A stretch of DNA of 64,000 nucleotides, taken from assembly GCF_000292525.1 (NCBI RefSeq), contig NZ_AEYF01000045.1:859844-923843 (forward strand), in the 5' to 3' direction. The translations under genes and the position numbers were made by a program. Origin of the DNA: Rhizobium sp. CCGE 510 (GTDB lineage: Bacteria; Pseudomonadota; Alphaproteobacteria; Rhizobiales; Rhizobiaceae). Shown here in pieces: positions 1 to 8,831 of this stretch (position 1 is its first letter; each line of letters opens with the position of its first letter). The notes beneath the pieces were generated by a model. The model saw only the letters and a program-made list of their open reading frames with translations. It made no database searches and was not told where the DNA came from.

Positions 1-3000
1 CACCCACATCGGCAACTGCCGTCGGCGGCGTATTGCCAGGCGTCGACACGGCGATGTTGAAGCTCTCGTTGGCGGCAAGGCCGCCAAGGTCTGTCGCCGT
101 CACCTTGACGCCGTAAGTGCCTGATGTCGTCGGCGTGCCGGAGAAGGTCCGCGTCGTGGCGTTGAAGCTCAGCCAGCCGGGCAGTGCCGTGCCGTCGGCG
201 GCCGTTGCCGAATAGGCCAGCGTCTCGCCGCTGTCGACATCGGTGAAAGTCGTCGTTGGAACGACGAAGGAGAAGGCAGTGCCGACGGTGGCATTCTGGC
301 CCACCGTCTGGACGGCCAGCACCGGCGCATCGTTAGCGCCATGGATGGTGATGGTGATATTTGCCGTGGCGGTCGCGCCGGCGGTATCGCGCATCGTGTA
401 GCTGAAGACATCGCTCAGCGTGTTGGTCGACAGGCGCAGAGCCTGGACGGCGGTATTGCTCTCGTTGACGGCATAACTATAGGCGCCCGATGCACTGAGC
501 ACGAGACTGCCATAGGTGCCATTCAATGCCGTGCCGAGCGTGCCTGACGTCGCACCAAAGACCACTGCCGTGACGGTCTTGGTGTCTCCGGCATCCGCAT
601 CGGTATCGTTGGTCAGCACATTGCCGCTGGCAACCGCGCCGCCCGAACCGTTGGCCACTCCGCCCTTCTCGGTCGCGTCGCCCACATCGGCAACCGCCGT
701 CGGTGTCGTGTTCGGCGTTGTCGATGCCGGGCGGAAGACCACATCGGCATAGTAGTTGGCGGCGTTGAAGGTGGCATTCGGGAAAATGCCTGCGGTAGCG
801 GAGCCGCCATAGGTGTATACGCCGTTGCCGCTGGCTGGCGCCGTCAGCGGTCCGCTCGTCACATTGGCGATGAAGTAGTCGGTGGTTGTCGAGTAATTGC
901 CGGTATTGGTGTGATAGGATGCCGTGTAGGTCTGCCCGGGCGTCAGGCTCACTGGGCTGGTGAAATAGGCAGTCTGCCAGCCGCTGGCGGTCTCGTTTGT
1001 GAAGGTGAGGGTCGCAATCCGCGTCCCAGTGCTCGACCACAGCGAGCCTGTATGCGTCCCCGTGTCCAGGCTGCCCTTGTAGAAACGAATACCGGTGACG
1101 GTGCCTGCCGCGGAGGTCTGGAATTTGACACCGAGCTCGACGGCTGACGAATCATCGGTATTGACCACCGCCGGTGTCGCCGCGCCAAAGAGAGAGGTAA
1201 AACTTGCCCCGGTTACGGTGACCGTGCGTCCGGCCGAGGGTGTTTCAAGGTTGATGTTATCGTCGACGGCCCGCGACCGGATAGTGTAACTGCCCGCGAC
1301 CTGCGGCGACCACGTATAAGTCCAATTCTCATCGCCTGTCGCCGGATGCCAGCTCGCCCCGTTGTCGGTCGAAACCTCGACACTGGCGATGACACCGCCG
1401 CCCGTATCGGTGGCGGTACCTGTAATCGTGACTGTGGAGCCAACGGTTGCCGCTGACGGCCCCGTTATAACGGAAGTCGGTGCAACATGGTCCGTAGAAC
1501 CGGTCGTGGCGACGAGTCCGGATTGCAGCGTCCCAGGCTGAATGCCCATGTCGGCCAGCAAATTCACCATCGCCTGCTGCACGCGGGGATCGGTCGGGGT
1601 CGCCTGATTATCGTGATTGTCGCTCAGCCCCCATGTCCAGTAGACTGTGCCGGCCCCGAACACCAGTGCACCGCTCGGCGCACGATAGAGCGTCAGATTG
1701 TGGGTGGCGGTCGCGTTGCCGGTCGTGTTTCCGTAGTCGAGCAAGTAAGTGCTGACCGGAAGCGTCGTCGATGACAGCTTCACGAGGCCGGCCGGATCGA
1801 AGCCGTTATCGGGCGCTTCGTCCCATTCGTAACCGAGATAGTTCTTGGTGAGCGTCGCCGTCTGGCCAGGCTGAAGATTGGCGACGCTCGTATTGCGCCA
1901 GAAGCGCAGGTTGGCGTCGTCGTATCCGACCGTAATCGCGCTAAGATTGCTGCCGACATCGTCGACCTTAAACAACTGCCCGGTCAGCGAGTTTTCCGGG
2001 TTTCCGCCACCGATAGCAGGGGGGCTTAGACGCGGATCACGGAAGGTGCCCGTCCATTGGTTGGTGGGGTCGATGCTGGCGCTGGGCGACCATGTCTCCT
2101 TGTAGGAGATGAGGGTCCGATAAGGCGTTCCGTCAGCGCTGTAGGCATTGCCCCAACGGGTGCGCCAATAGACCTCGTTGCCACTCCAGAACATCAGGTT
2201 GACGCCGGCATCGCGTGCAGCTTCGACATTGGTCCTCTGCTGTCCAGACCAGTATTCGTCGTGCCCGGCATCGATATAGGTCTTGTGATTGAGCAGAAGA
2301 CTGCCATAGCGGTCGACGTCGACGCCCGACATATAGGAGACGTCATAGCCGTTCTGTTCCAGCCAGTAGATGCCCGCATATTCGGCGCCGAACAGATAGT
2401 CCTGTGGGCCTGCATAGGTGCCAACCCCGCCGCGGGTCGCAATCGGCCTGTTGTAGCTGACAGCATAGGCGCGACCAGCGCCCTGGCCCGTCGCGGGGCC
2501 GTTGCCGCCATAGAAGTTTGCACCACCCCAGCCGTTGTAAGCTTGCCAGGTCTCGTCTGCGGTCTGGAAGACGATGTCGCTGTGGCTGGCATCGTCGCGC
2601 ACGATGAACGGGATTTGATTTTCGCCAGAGGTGCCATCCTGGCGCACGAGTTTGGCGATATAGACGCCTGAGACGGCATCATCAGGTACGGTCCACGAAG
2701 CTGAGACCGCCCAGTTGCCGGCATCGACGGTGCCGGTCGTAGCATTGCGCAACGGGCTGGGCTGGGTCTGCAATCCGGTATGCTGCATGGTCGCGACCTT
2801 GCGGGCGCCCATGCCGCCATAATAGCCGAGCCGGTATATATCGATCCGGTAGTTGGTGGAATTTGTGTTGATCTTGAAGCTGACGGTCTTGCCGTTGTCG
2901 ACGCTAATGTCGGTCGCAAACCCCTCGATGTTGGTGCTGCCGGCACCGTCGATGCCCCACTCGCTCTCCGGATTGCCCTGCTTCTGGTTTTCCAGCACGA

Positions 3001-4048
3001 TCGCGTTGCTGGTCGCCGCCGCAGCGGCCGCCAGATCTTGCGTCGTCAACGAGCGCTGCGCAGAAGGTTGAGGCGGTGTCATCACCGAGCCGGAAAGGAT
3101 GCCGACACCCTTCGTGGTGGTGCCCTTTCCGGTCTCTCCGCCGCCGGGCAACGATCCGTTCAGGGCCGTGGATTCTGTCCAATTTGCGGTTCCGGTCCAG
3201 CCCGAGAGAGGAGACAGGCTACGATCGAGAAGCGGGTCGCTAACCGAGGCTCCGATGGCCTTCTTGATCGACTCCACATAGTCCGGCCCTTCGGTCAGCC
3301 GTGTTCCCGGCAACTGACCATCTTGCTGAAGCAAGGCGCCGCCATGGGCCCAATCGAGAATCCGTGTGGGAGACGTATAGTAGCCGCACCCGCACACACC
3401 AAAGGGCATGCCAAACGCCAGCGCATTTGCTCCAGCATGCTGCCCGGTCGACTGCGCCGACGGGCTCGACTCGAGAATGACGACTTTGCCCGAGGACGCA
3501 CGCCCGCCCGCTACGGTCGCAGAACCCTGCACCGAAACTGTCGGTGCAGGGCTTTGCGGCAGATACGGAGCCAAAGGATCGTCGCCGATGAAGCTCATTC
3601 CAGCGTAGGTGCGATAAAGCGACGATTGCGCTCCCAATGCAACCCCGTTCGCGTTCCGCTCGAAACCTGCAAAACCAGGCGTGTGAGCGGACACCCGAGA
3701 CGCGGCACTGTCACCGCGTCGAAGCTCCGTCTCCCGATTTGCTTCGAAAGCGTCGGCTAAGGCCGGCGGTGTGCGGGTGATATTGGCCCGATCGTCCGCT
3801 TCGCCGATCACACCCGCTCTATGTTCAGCGTCATGCTCGTTGAGCGCCGCGTTGTTGTCGGGACTGTCGACAAGCGCACCATGCTTGTTTCCATCCGTAG
3901 TTTGGACGGATGCCGCAAGTTGAGCACTATCGCCGCGCTTTTCGGCAGGCTTGTGCGGCTTTCCCTTTCCGCTGGCGGTCAACCAACCGGGAAACAACGA
4001 ATCCACCAGGAGTGAGCGCGAGGTCCATCGACGAGCGTTGCGATACAT
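1..4048 (-). CDS. Giant modular surface/secreted protein (N,N-dimethylformamidase-beta-like, DUF4082, VCBS), 3' end outside window
   Basis: The minus frame stays open from an ATG at 4048 to the window edge, at least 1349 codons, with an AGAGGTG ribosome site just upstream. Residues 1-350 are Ala/Ser/Gly-rich, with no clear signal peptide and a short Cys-Gly-Cys-Gly-Tyr-Tyr patch. Residues about 360-840 resemble the N,N-dimethylformamidase large-subunit domain (IDIYRLGYYGG, then an AGHDEYWS segment). An Ig-like domain (about 858-944), a DUF4082 domain (about 948-1100), a VCBS repeat (about 1115-1240) and a putative-Ig domain (about 1242-1335) follow, and a second VCBS unit begins at the edge. 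VCBS/Ig proteins without a Sec signal are often exported by type I secretion, but that signal would be outside the window. It is convergent with nothing here and divergent from the export gene at 4620. A role as adhesin or matrix protein is inferred; amidase activity is not shown. Confidence 0.8.
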   Translation of the reverse strand, partial: MYRNARRWTSRSLLVDSLFPGWLTASGKGKPHKPAEKRGDSAQLAASVQTTDGNKHGALVDSPDNNAALNEHDAEHRAGVIGEADDRANITRTPPALADAFEANRETELRRGDSAASRVSAHTPGFAGFERNANGVALGAQSSLYRTYAGMSFIGDDPLAPYLPQSPAPTVSVQGSATVAGGRASSGKVVILESSPSAQSTGQHAGANALAFGMPFGVCGCGYYTSPTRILDWAHGGALLQQDGQLPGTRLTEGPDYVESIKKAIGASVSDPLLDRSLSPLSGWTGTANWTESTALNGSLPGGGETGKGTTTKGVGILSGSVMTPPQPSAQRSLTTQDLAAAAAATSNAIVLENQKQGNPESEWGIDGAGSTNIEGFATDISVDNGKTVSFKINTNSTNYRIDIYRLGYYGGMGARKVATMQHTGLQTQPSPLRNATTGTVDAGNWAVSASWTVPDDAVSGVYIAKLVRQDGTSGENQIPFIVRDDASHSDIVFQTADETWQAYNGWGGANFYGGNGPATGQGAGRAYAVSYNRPIATRGGVGTYAGPQDYLFGAEYAGIYWLEQNGYDVSYMSGVDVDRYGSLLLNHKTYIDAGHDEYWSGQQRTNVEAARDAGVNLMFWSGNEVYWRTRWGNAYSADGTPYRTLISYKETWSPSASIDPTNQWTGTFRDPRLSPPAIGGGNPENSLTGQLFKVDDVGSNLSAITVGYDDANLRFWRNTSVANLQPGQTATLTKNYLGYEWDEAPDNGFDPAGLVKLSSTTLPVSTYLLDYGNTTGNATATHNLTLYRAPSGALVFGAGTVYWTWGLSDNHDNQATPTDPRVQQAMVNLLADMGIQPGTLQSGLVATTGSTDHVAPTSVITGPSAATVGSTVTITGTATDTGGGVIASVEVSTDNGASWHPATGDENWTYTWSPQVAGSYTIRSRAVDDNINLETPSAGRTVTVTGASFTSLFGAATPAVVNTDDSSAVELGVKFQTSAAGTVTGIRFYKGSLDTGTHTGSLWSSTGTRIATLTFTNETASGWQTAYFTSPVSLTPGQTYTASYHTNTGNYSTTTDYFIANVTSGPLTAPASGNGVYTYGGSATAGIFPNATFNAANYYADVVFRPASTTPNTTPTAVADVGDATEKGGVANGSGGAVASGNVLTNDTDADAGDTKTVTAVVFGATSGTLGTALNGTYGSLVLSASGAYSYAVNESNTAVQALRLSTNTLSDVFSYTMRDTAGATATANITITIHGANDAPVLAVQTVGQNATVGTAFSFVVPTTTFTDVDSGETLAYSATAADGTALPGWLSFNATTRTFSGTPTTSGTYGVKVTATDLGGLAANESFNIAVSTPGNTPPTAVADVG

Positions 4049-4619
4049 GGCAGACACCTCTCGTGAAATTAACAGGATCGAATCTATGAGGACCGTTCGA
4101 TACGCGGCCCTGAATTGTAGTCGAAAAATAAGCGAGTATATCCTACGCCTTTCGCTCTACAGGCGGCATCCTTTGGGCAAACGGCCGTGTTGCGTCGCCC
4201 ACGCGATGGATCAGATGCGCCAGGGCAGAAATTCGCCGCTTCCTGGGCAAGGCTCGAGGCCGCAGAGGTAGCGAAGCGGCCGGTCATCGTGCGGTAAAAT
4301 CGACGATCCCGAACATAAAGGCACTGCCGGAGCGGTTGCGCTTTACCGAAGCGAGCGCGCCTATTTCTGCGTGCAGAACCTGTTGATTTTCCGAGACGAC
4401 GCCTGTGTGTGGCACCGACGATATATGCTTCTACTCACTTTAGGCCGGAGCACCTCCCCACCTCATCAATATTGATGTGGCAAAGCAAACGACCTCCACC
4501 TTCCTCAAGGCTTCGCCAGACTGCACACTGGCGATGCAGCTTCGGAATTAGCTTCCGGCGTTCGAGCAGAGTTCAAAGTATCGTATCAGCGTCCGTGTAA
4601 GAATGTTTGCAGGCGAGAC
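4049..4619. promoter_or_regulatory. Divergent intergenic region with a 14-bp palindrome
   Basis: These 571 bases separate the giant surface protein (leftward) from the export gene (rightward), so both promoters should lie here. The clearest structure is the perfect palindrome CATCAATATTGATG at 4464-4477. Flanking bases extend the symmetry to 4461-4480 with a single mismatched pair. That size and symmetry suit a dimeric repressor or activator site, but I do not recognise the regulator. Small open frames in both strands have no ribosome site or family resemblance. Confidence 0.4.
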
Positions 4620-5936
4620 ATGTATATGAATCCATCGCACCGCGCCCCTCGCGTGTTCCTCCGCGCGACGTCTGTCATCAGCGCACTCGTCTTTCTTGCC
4701 GGAGCAGTGTCGCCAGCGCTCGCCGATAGCGCCCCCTTGGCTCCACAAACGAGAATCCGCCTGACGATCGTCCAATGGATCCAGTCCAAAGGCCAGTTTG
4801 AGCGATGGGAGGGGATTGGCGGCGACTATACGGTTTCGGATGCAGGTACCGTCTCCCTGCCCTTCCTGGGGTCGCTGGCGGTTGGAAATATGGATAATGA
4901 GGGCCTCACCAACGAGATCGGCAAGCGCCTTCAGGCGAAGATGGGTCTGGCCCAGGCACCTGCGGTGACCATCGATATCCTCGACTATCCCTCCATTTAC
5001 ATCGTCGGAGACGTAGTAGCGCCGGGAGAATACAAGTTTCGCTCCAGGCTCAGCGTCCTGCAATCCCTGGCCATGAGCGGCGGCCCGTTGCGGGCTGCCG
5101 CACAGCAACAATCGCAGACGATCAGGCTTGCCGGCGATTTGCAGGAAATCGACCATTCGCTGCTGCGCAGTTCGGCAAAGCTGGCGCGGCTGCAGGCGGA
5201 GATGGCCGGGGAGAAAGAGATCGTCTTCGATCAGCCGCCTGCTGTCGATCGGCAATATGCCGAAAGTCTCTACCAGGAGGAGCGGGTCATTTTTCAGGCC
5301 CGTGCAAACGCGCTGGACAAGCAGTCGGTGGCACTCGTCGAATTGCGCAATCTCTTGACGGCGGAAATCGAAACACTGGAAGAAAAGCTGAAAGGCTCGG
5401 ATGACAATATCCAGTCGGTCGAAGAGCAACTGACGAGCGTGAAGACGCTGGTCCAGAAGGGTCTGACGATCACCTCACGCCAGATGGATCTGGAACGGTT
5501 GCTCACCACCTATCGCTCCGACAGGCTCGATCTCGTCACCGCCATCATGCGGGGCCGCCAGGCGATCAACGAGACGACGCGCAGTCTCGAGGGACTTTCC
5601 GACACGCGCCGCAGCGAGATCGCTTCCGAGGTGCAGGCTGAGAAAGCCAATCTCGATCAGCTCAAATTGAAGCGCGACACCACGCAACAACTGCTTCTCG
5701 AAGACGTGTCGATCGGCGCCAACGCGAAAAGCCGCGTTGAAGAACTCCCCCTGACGTTCATCGTGAACCGGCGGGACAAGGGTGAGGTCAATCAATTCCA
5801 GGCCTCCGAAACGACCGAGCTGGCGCCCGGTGACGTGGTCAGGGTAACCCGGGCCCGCATCGGGGATGCGCCGTCCGAAGACGCCGCAGCTCTGCCTGTT
5901 CAGACAGAGGCGCATGTCAGTCAGGTAAGCCGGTGA
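4620..5936 (+). CDS. Polysaccharide export protein, ExoF/OPX type
   Basis: The 438-residue protein has an N-terminal signal sequence (hydrophobic to about residue 35, Ala-Leu-Ala cleavage site). A polysaccharide export domain (about 40-130) and an SLBB segment (PSIYIVGDVVAPGEYKF, about 125-170) follow. A long charged coiled coil (about 190-370) leads to a second, C-terminal SLBB-like part (FIVNRRDKGE). This layout matches rhizobial ExoF-type proteins rather than short Wza lipoproteins; no lipobox Cys is seen. OPX proteins form the periplasmic and outer-membrane part of the export channel and work with a co-polymerase, here probably the protein at 28089. The start at 4620 is 6 bases after AGGCGAG; ATG 4626 is an alternative. 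Wzx follows after 79 bases on the same strand. Confidence 0.85.
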   Translation: MYMNPSHRAPRVFLRATSVISALVFLAGAVSPALADSAPLAPQTRIRLTIVQWIQSKGQFERWEGIGGDYTVSDAGTVSLPFLGSLAVGNMDNEGLTNEIGKRLQAKMGLAQAPAVTIDILDYPSIYIVGDVVAPGEYKFRSRLSVLQSLAMSGGPLRAAAQQQSQTIRLAGDLQEIDHSLLRSSAKLARLQAEMAGEKEIVFDQPPAVDRQYAESLYQEERVIFQARANALDKQSVALVELRNLLTAEIETLEEKLKGSDDNIQSVEEQLTSVKTLVQKGLTITSRQMDLERLLTTYRSDRLDLVTAIMRGRQAINETTRSLEGLSDTRRSEIASEVQAEKANLDQLKLKRDTTQQLLLEDVSIGANAKSRVEELPLTFIVNRRDKGEVNQFQASETTELAPGDVVRVTRARIGDAPSEDAAALPVQTEAHVSQVSR

Positions 5937-6015
5937 TAAGCGAAAAGCATGTGCTGCAATCGAGCCTGCGGCGGGGATTGAACGCCGGCACGGGAAACAC
6001 GGCTGGGGGCTTCCG

Positions 6016-7524
6016 ATGACTTTGCGCATGACCCCACCCAGCAGCCAGACCTACACTGAGATCCTCAGGTCGACGATGCTGATGGGCGGCGCTTCGCTGG
6101 TGAATGTCGCACTCAGCATTATCAGAAACAAGGCGATGGCCGTCCTGCTCGGGCCGGAAGGCATCGGGCTTATGGGCCTTTATAGCTCGATCGTCGATAT
6201 CGCGCAGTCTATCGCGGGTCTGGGCGTCGGGGGCAGTGGCGTGCGTCAGGTCGCGGAAGCTGCCGGCACCGGCGACGCAGCGAGGATTGCCCAGTCGGCG
6301 ACCGTACTGAGACGCATATCGGTGGTGCTGGCGTTGCTTGGCGCGCTTCTTCTCGCCGCACTTGCATATCCTGTCTCAAGTTTCACCTTTGGTGATTACC
6401 AGCACGTCGGTGGCATCGTACTGCTGTCGCTCGCCGTCTTCTTCCGGCTGGTGTCTGCGGGGCAGAGCGCATTGATCCAGGGCATGCGCGGCATTGCGGA
6501 TCTTGCCCGCATCAACGTGCTGGCCGGGCTCTTCGGTACAGCCGTGAGTATCCCGCTGATCTACCTGTTCGGGATCCAGGCGATCGCACCGTCGCTCGTG
6601 GTGATTGCAGCTGCCTCAATCCTTCCGACCTGGTGGTACAGCCGGCGGATCTTCCCGCATCCCTCGCCAATGCCGACACGCCAGTTCAGCCGGGAGGTGT
6701 CGGCGCTGCTCCGGCTCGGGTTCGTCTTCATGGCAAGTGGACTTCTGACCTTCGGTGCGGCCTACGCCATCCGTATCATCGTGCTGAAGGAGGGCGGCGT
6801 CATGGCGGCGGGACTGTATCAAGCGGCCTGGGGCCTCGGCGGTCTCTACGCCGGTTTCATCCTGCAGGCCATGGGAACGGATTTCTATCCGCGCCTGACC
6901 GCAACGATCGACAACAATGCCGAATGCAATCGGCTGGTCAATGAACAGGCCGAAATCAGCATGCTGCTCGCTGGCCCCGGCCTGCTCGGGACGCTGACGC
7001 TCGCGCCGCTCATGATGAGCCTATTCTATTCGGCTGAGTTTCATGGGGCAGTCGAGCTTCTGCGCTGGATCTGCCTTGGAATGATGCTGCGGATTATTTC
7101 CTGGCCGATGGGTTTCATCGTCGTGGCGAAGCGTACCCAGGCGATTTTCTTCTGGACGGAGGTCGCGGCGGCAGTCGTCCATGTGGGGCTTGCCTGGCTC
7201 TTCGTATCGCTGCTCGGTACGCAAGGAGCCGGCATGGCGTTCTTTGGCCTCTATGTCTGGCACAGCATCCTGATCTATGTGATCGTGCGGAAGCTGACCG
7301 GTTTTCGCTGGTCCGCCGCCAATCGCAGACACGGACTGCTGTTCTTGCCCGCATCGGGACTGGTATTCCTGATGTTCTCGATTTTGCCGCTATGGCCGGC
7401 GACGGTGATTGGCTTCGTCGCCGTCGTTCTCTGCGGGCTCTATTCGCTGCGTATGCTGATCGACCTGCTTCCACCGGAATCCGTGCCAGCAGCCATCCGC
7501 AGATGGATCACTAAATCGGCATAA
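6016..7524 (+). CDS. wzx: Wzx-type O-antigen/EPS lipid-linked repeat-unit flippase
   Basis: The protein of 502 residues is almost entirely hydrophobic, with about 12-14 predicted membrane helices. It begins with an amphipathic segment followed by GGASLVNVALSIIRNKAMA, typical of the MATE/Wzx polysaccharide transporter superfamily (PST, COG2244). Wzx proteins flip undecaprenyl-PP-linked oligosaccharide units across the inner membrane. Its place directly behind the OPX gene, and on the same island as Wzy, a Wzc-type protein and a WbaP-type transferase, supports that role over a general exporter. The stop codon lies inside the left arm of a perfect 24-bp inverted repeat. Substrate specificity cannot be read from sequence. 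Confidence 0.87.
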   Translation: MTLRMTPPSSQTYTEILRSTMLMGGASLVNVALSIIRNKAMAVLLGPEGIGLMGLYSSIVDIAQSIAGLGVGGSGVRQVAEAAGTGDAARIAQSATVLRRISVVLALLGALLLAALAYPVSSFTFGDYQHVGGIVLLSLAVFFRLVSAGQSALIQGMRGIADLARINVLAGLFGTAVSIPLIYLFGIQAIAPSLVVIAAASILPTWWYSRRIFPHPSPMPTRQFSREVSALLRLGFVFMASGLLTFGAAYAIRIIVLKEGGVMAAGLYQAAWGLGGLYAGFILQAMGTDFYPRLTATIDNNAECNRLVNEQAEISMLLAGPGLLGTLTLAPLMMSLFYSAEFHGAVELLRWICLGMMLRIISWPMGFIVVAKRTQAIFFWTEVAAAVVHVGLAWLFVSLLGTQGAGMAFFGLYVWHSILIYVIVRKLTGFRWSAANRRHGLLFLPASGLVFLMFSILPLWPATVIGFVAVVLCGLYSLRMLIDLLPPESVPAAIRRWITKSA

Positions 7525-7574
7525 CGAACAATGCGCGCATCCGGGAGATACGCGCATTGTTCGTTATGCCGATT
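7514..7574. terminator. Long perfect inverted repeat between convergent genes
   Basis: Arms of 24 bases (7514-7537 and 7551-7574) are exact reverse complements around a 13-base loop. The structure sits between wzx and the convergent aminotransferase gene and contains the wzx stop codon. It lacks a strong T-tract on either side (TTGTTATG after the right arm). It may act as a bidirectional terminator or mRNA 3'-end stabiliser; 24 perfect pairs is unusually long for either. Confidence 0.65.
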
Positions 7575-7601
7575 GTTATGTGACGTCAGGCAAATGCGGG
7601 T

Positions 7602-8831
7602 TCAGGCGACAGCGACATCCATGACACGTTGCGCGCTCGCGGCTCCGACGGTCGCTTCCGCAAGAGCTGCGCGAAGTGCCTCGACAACCCGGTCCAGGTC
7701 AGACACCGTCATCTGGGCATAAAGCGGCAGGATGAGCGTTTGCTGCTGCGCAGATACACTTCGCATCAGGCTTGTGGCAGCGCGGTGGGAGCTCGCACTT
7801 GAATAGGCTCCCTCCAGATGAATGTTCATCACACCACGCCGGGTCGATATACCCTGATCGAGCAGGGTCTGCATGACAGCCCGCTGGTCGACCGTATCGG
7901 GCAATCTCACACAGAAACTCTGCCAGTTGCTGCGAGCCCAGCCCGGTTCGACCGGCAGAGAAAGCCCGGCAATCGTTGACAGACGTTCGCAATATTGCTC
8001 GGCAAGCAGTCTGCGCTGGGCAACCAACTCCGGCAGCCGGCGCAACTGCTCGCGTCCGACGGCCGCCTGAAGATCGGTCATCCGGTAATTGTAACCCAAC
8101 TCGTCATAGTCTTCGAAGATGACCTGTTTCGAGCCGTGACGAACGGCATCGGTGACGCTCATGCCATGCTGGCGCCAGAGCCGAAACTTCCGGTCATATT
8201 CGGGATTGGCGGTGGTCAACATGCCGCCATCGCCCGTCGTGACGACTTTCCGCGGGTGGAAGGAGAAGCAGGCGATGTCACCATGCGCTTTGCCGATCTT
8301 TTCCCAACGCCCGTCCCACAGGATTTCGCTTCCCGTCGCGCAGGCTGCATCCTCGATGACCGGTATCTGATGGCGCTTGCCGATCTCGACGATGGCGCGG
8401 AGATCGCAAGGCATGCCGAGTTGATGGACGCAGAGAATTGCCTTGGTGCGGGGTGTGATTGCCCTTTCGATCAGGCTGGCTTCGATGTTGTAACCATCCT
8501 CTTCGATATCGATGAAAACGGGCACCGCATCGCAGTACCGAACCGCGTTTGCGGTCGCGATGAAGGAATGGCTGACCGTGACGACTTCATCACCGGCGGA
8601 TACGCCGACCGCCTTCAGAGCCAGATGCAACGCGGTCGTGCAATTGGACATGGCGCAGGCATGCGCGGCGCCGACAAAGGCAGCGAATTCACGCTCGAAA
8701 GCCGCGACTTCCGGCCCCTGCGTCACCCATCCCGACAGAATAACGCGGCGCGCAGCCTCAGCCTCTTCCTCCCCGAGGACGGGTTTGGCGACTGGAATTG
8801 TGGCCAGAATTGCGGATTGAGATGAGCTCAT
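7602..8831 (-). CDS. DegT/DnrJ/EryC1/StrS-family sugar aminotransferase (second of two)
   Basis: This is a 409-residue PLP-dependent nucleotide-sugar aminotransferase. The expected fold-type I marks are present: the glycine-rich start PVLGEEEAEA, the VIEDAACATGSE motif carrying the pyridine-N Asp, and a probable Schiff-base Lys195 in FSFHPRKVVTTGDGG. The start at 8831 is preferred over the upstream 8867 because it gives an ATGA overlap with the stop of the epimerase gene. It is the last gene of the six-gene minus-strand run. The family transfers amino groups from glutamate to keto-sugars (C3 or C4 of UDP- or dTDP-sugars); the exact position is not readable. Together with the epimerase it may form a second amino-sugar branch. 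Confidence 0.88.
   Translation of the reverse strand: MSSSQSAILATIPVAKPVLGEEEAEAARRVILSGWVTQGPEVAAFEREFAAFVGAAHACAMSNCTTALHLALKAVGVSAGDEVVTVSHSFIATANAVRYCDAVPVFIDIEEDGYNIEASLIERAITPRTKAILCVHQLGMPCDLRAIVEIGKRHQIPVIEDAACATGSEILWDGRWEKIGKAHGDIACFSFHPRKVVTTGDGGMLTTANPEYDRKFRLWRQHGMSVTDAVRHGSKQVIFEDYDELGYNYRMTDLQAAVGREQLRRLPELVAQRRLLAEQYCERLSTIAGLSLPVEPGWARSNWQSFCVRLPDTVDQRAVMQTLLDQGISTRRGVMNIHLEGAYSSASSHRAATSLMRSVSAQQQTLILPLYAQMTVSDLDRVVEALRAALAEATVGAASAQRVMDVAVA

Noticed and set aside
2780..3760. A 326-codon plus-strand frame
   Set aside because: It is antisense to the giant surface-protein gene, whose frame is continuous and has recognisable domains.
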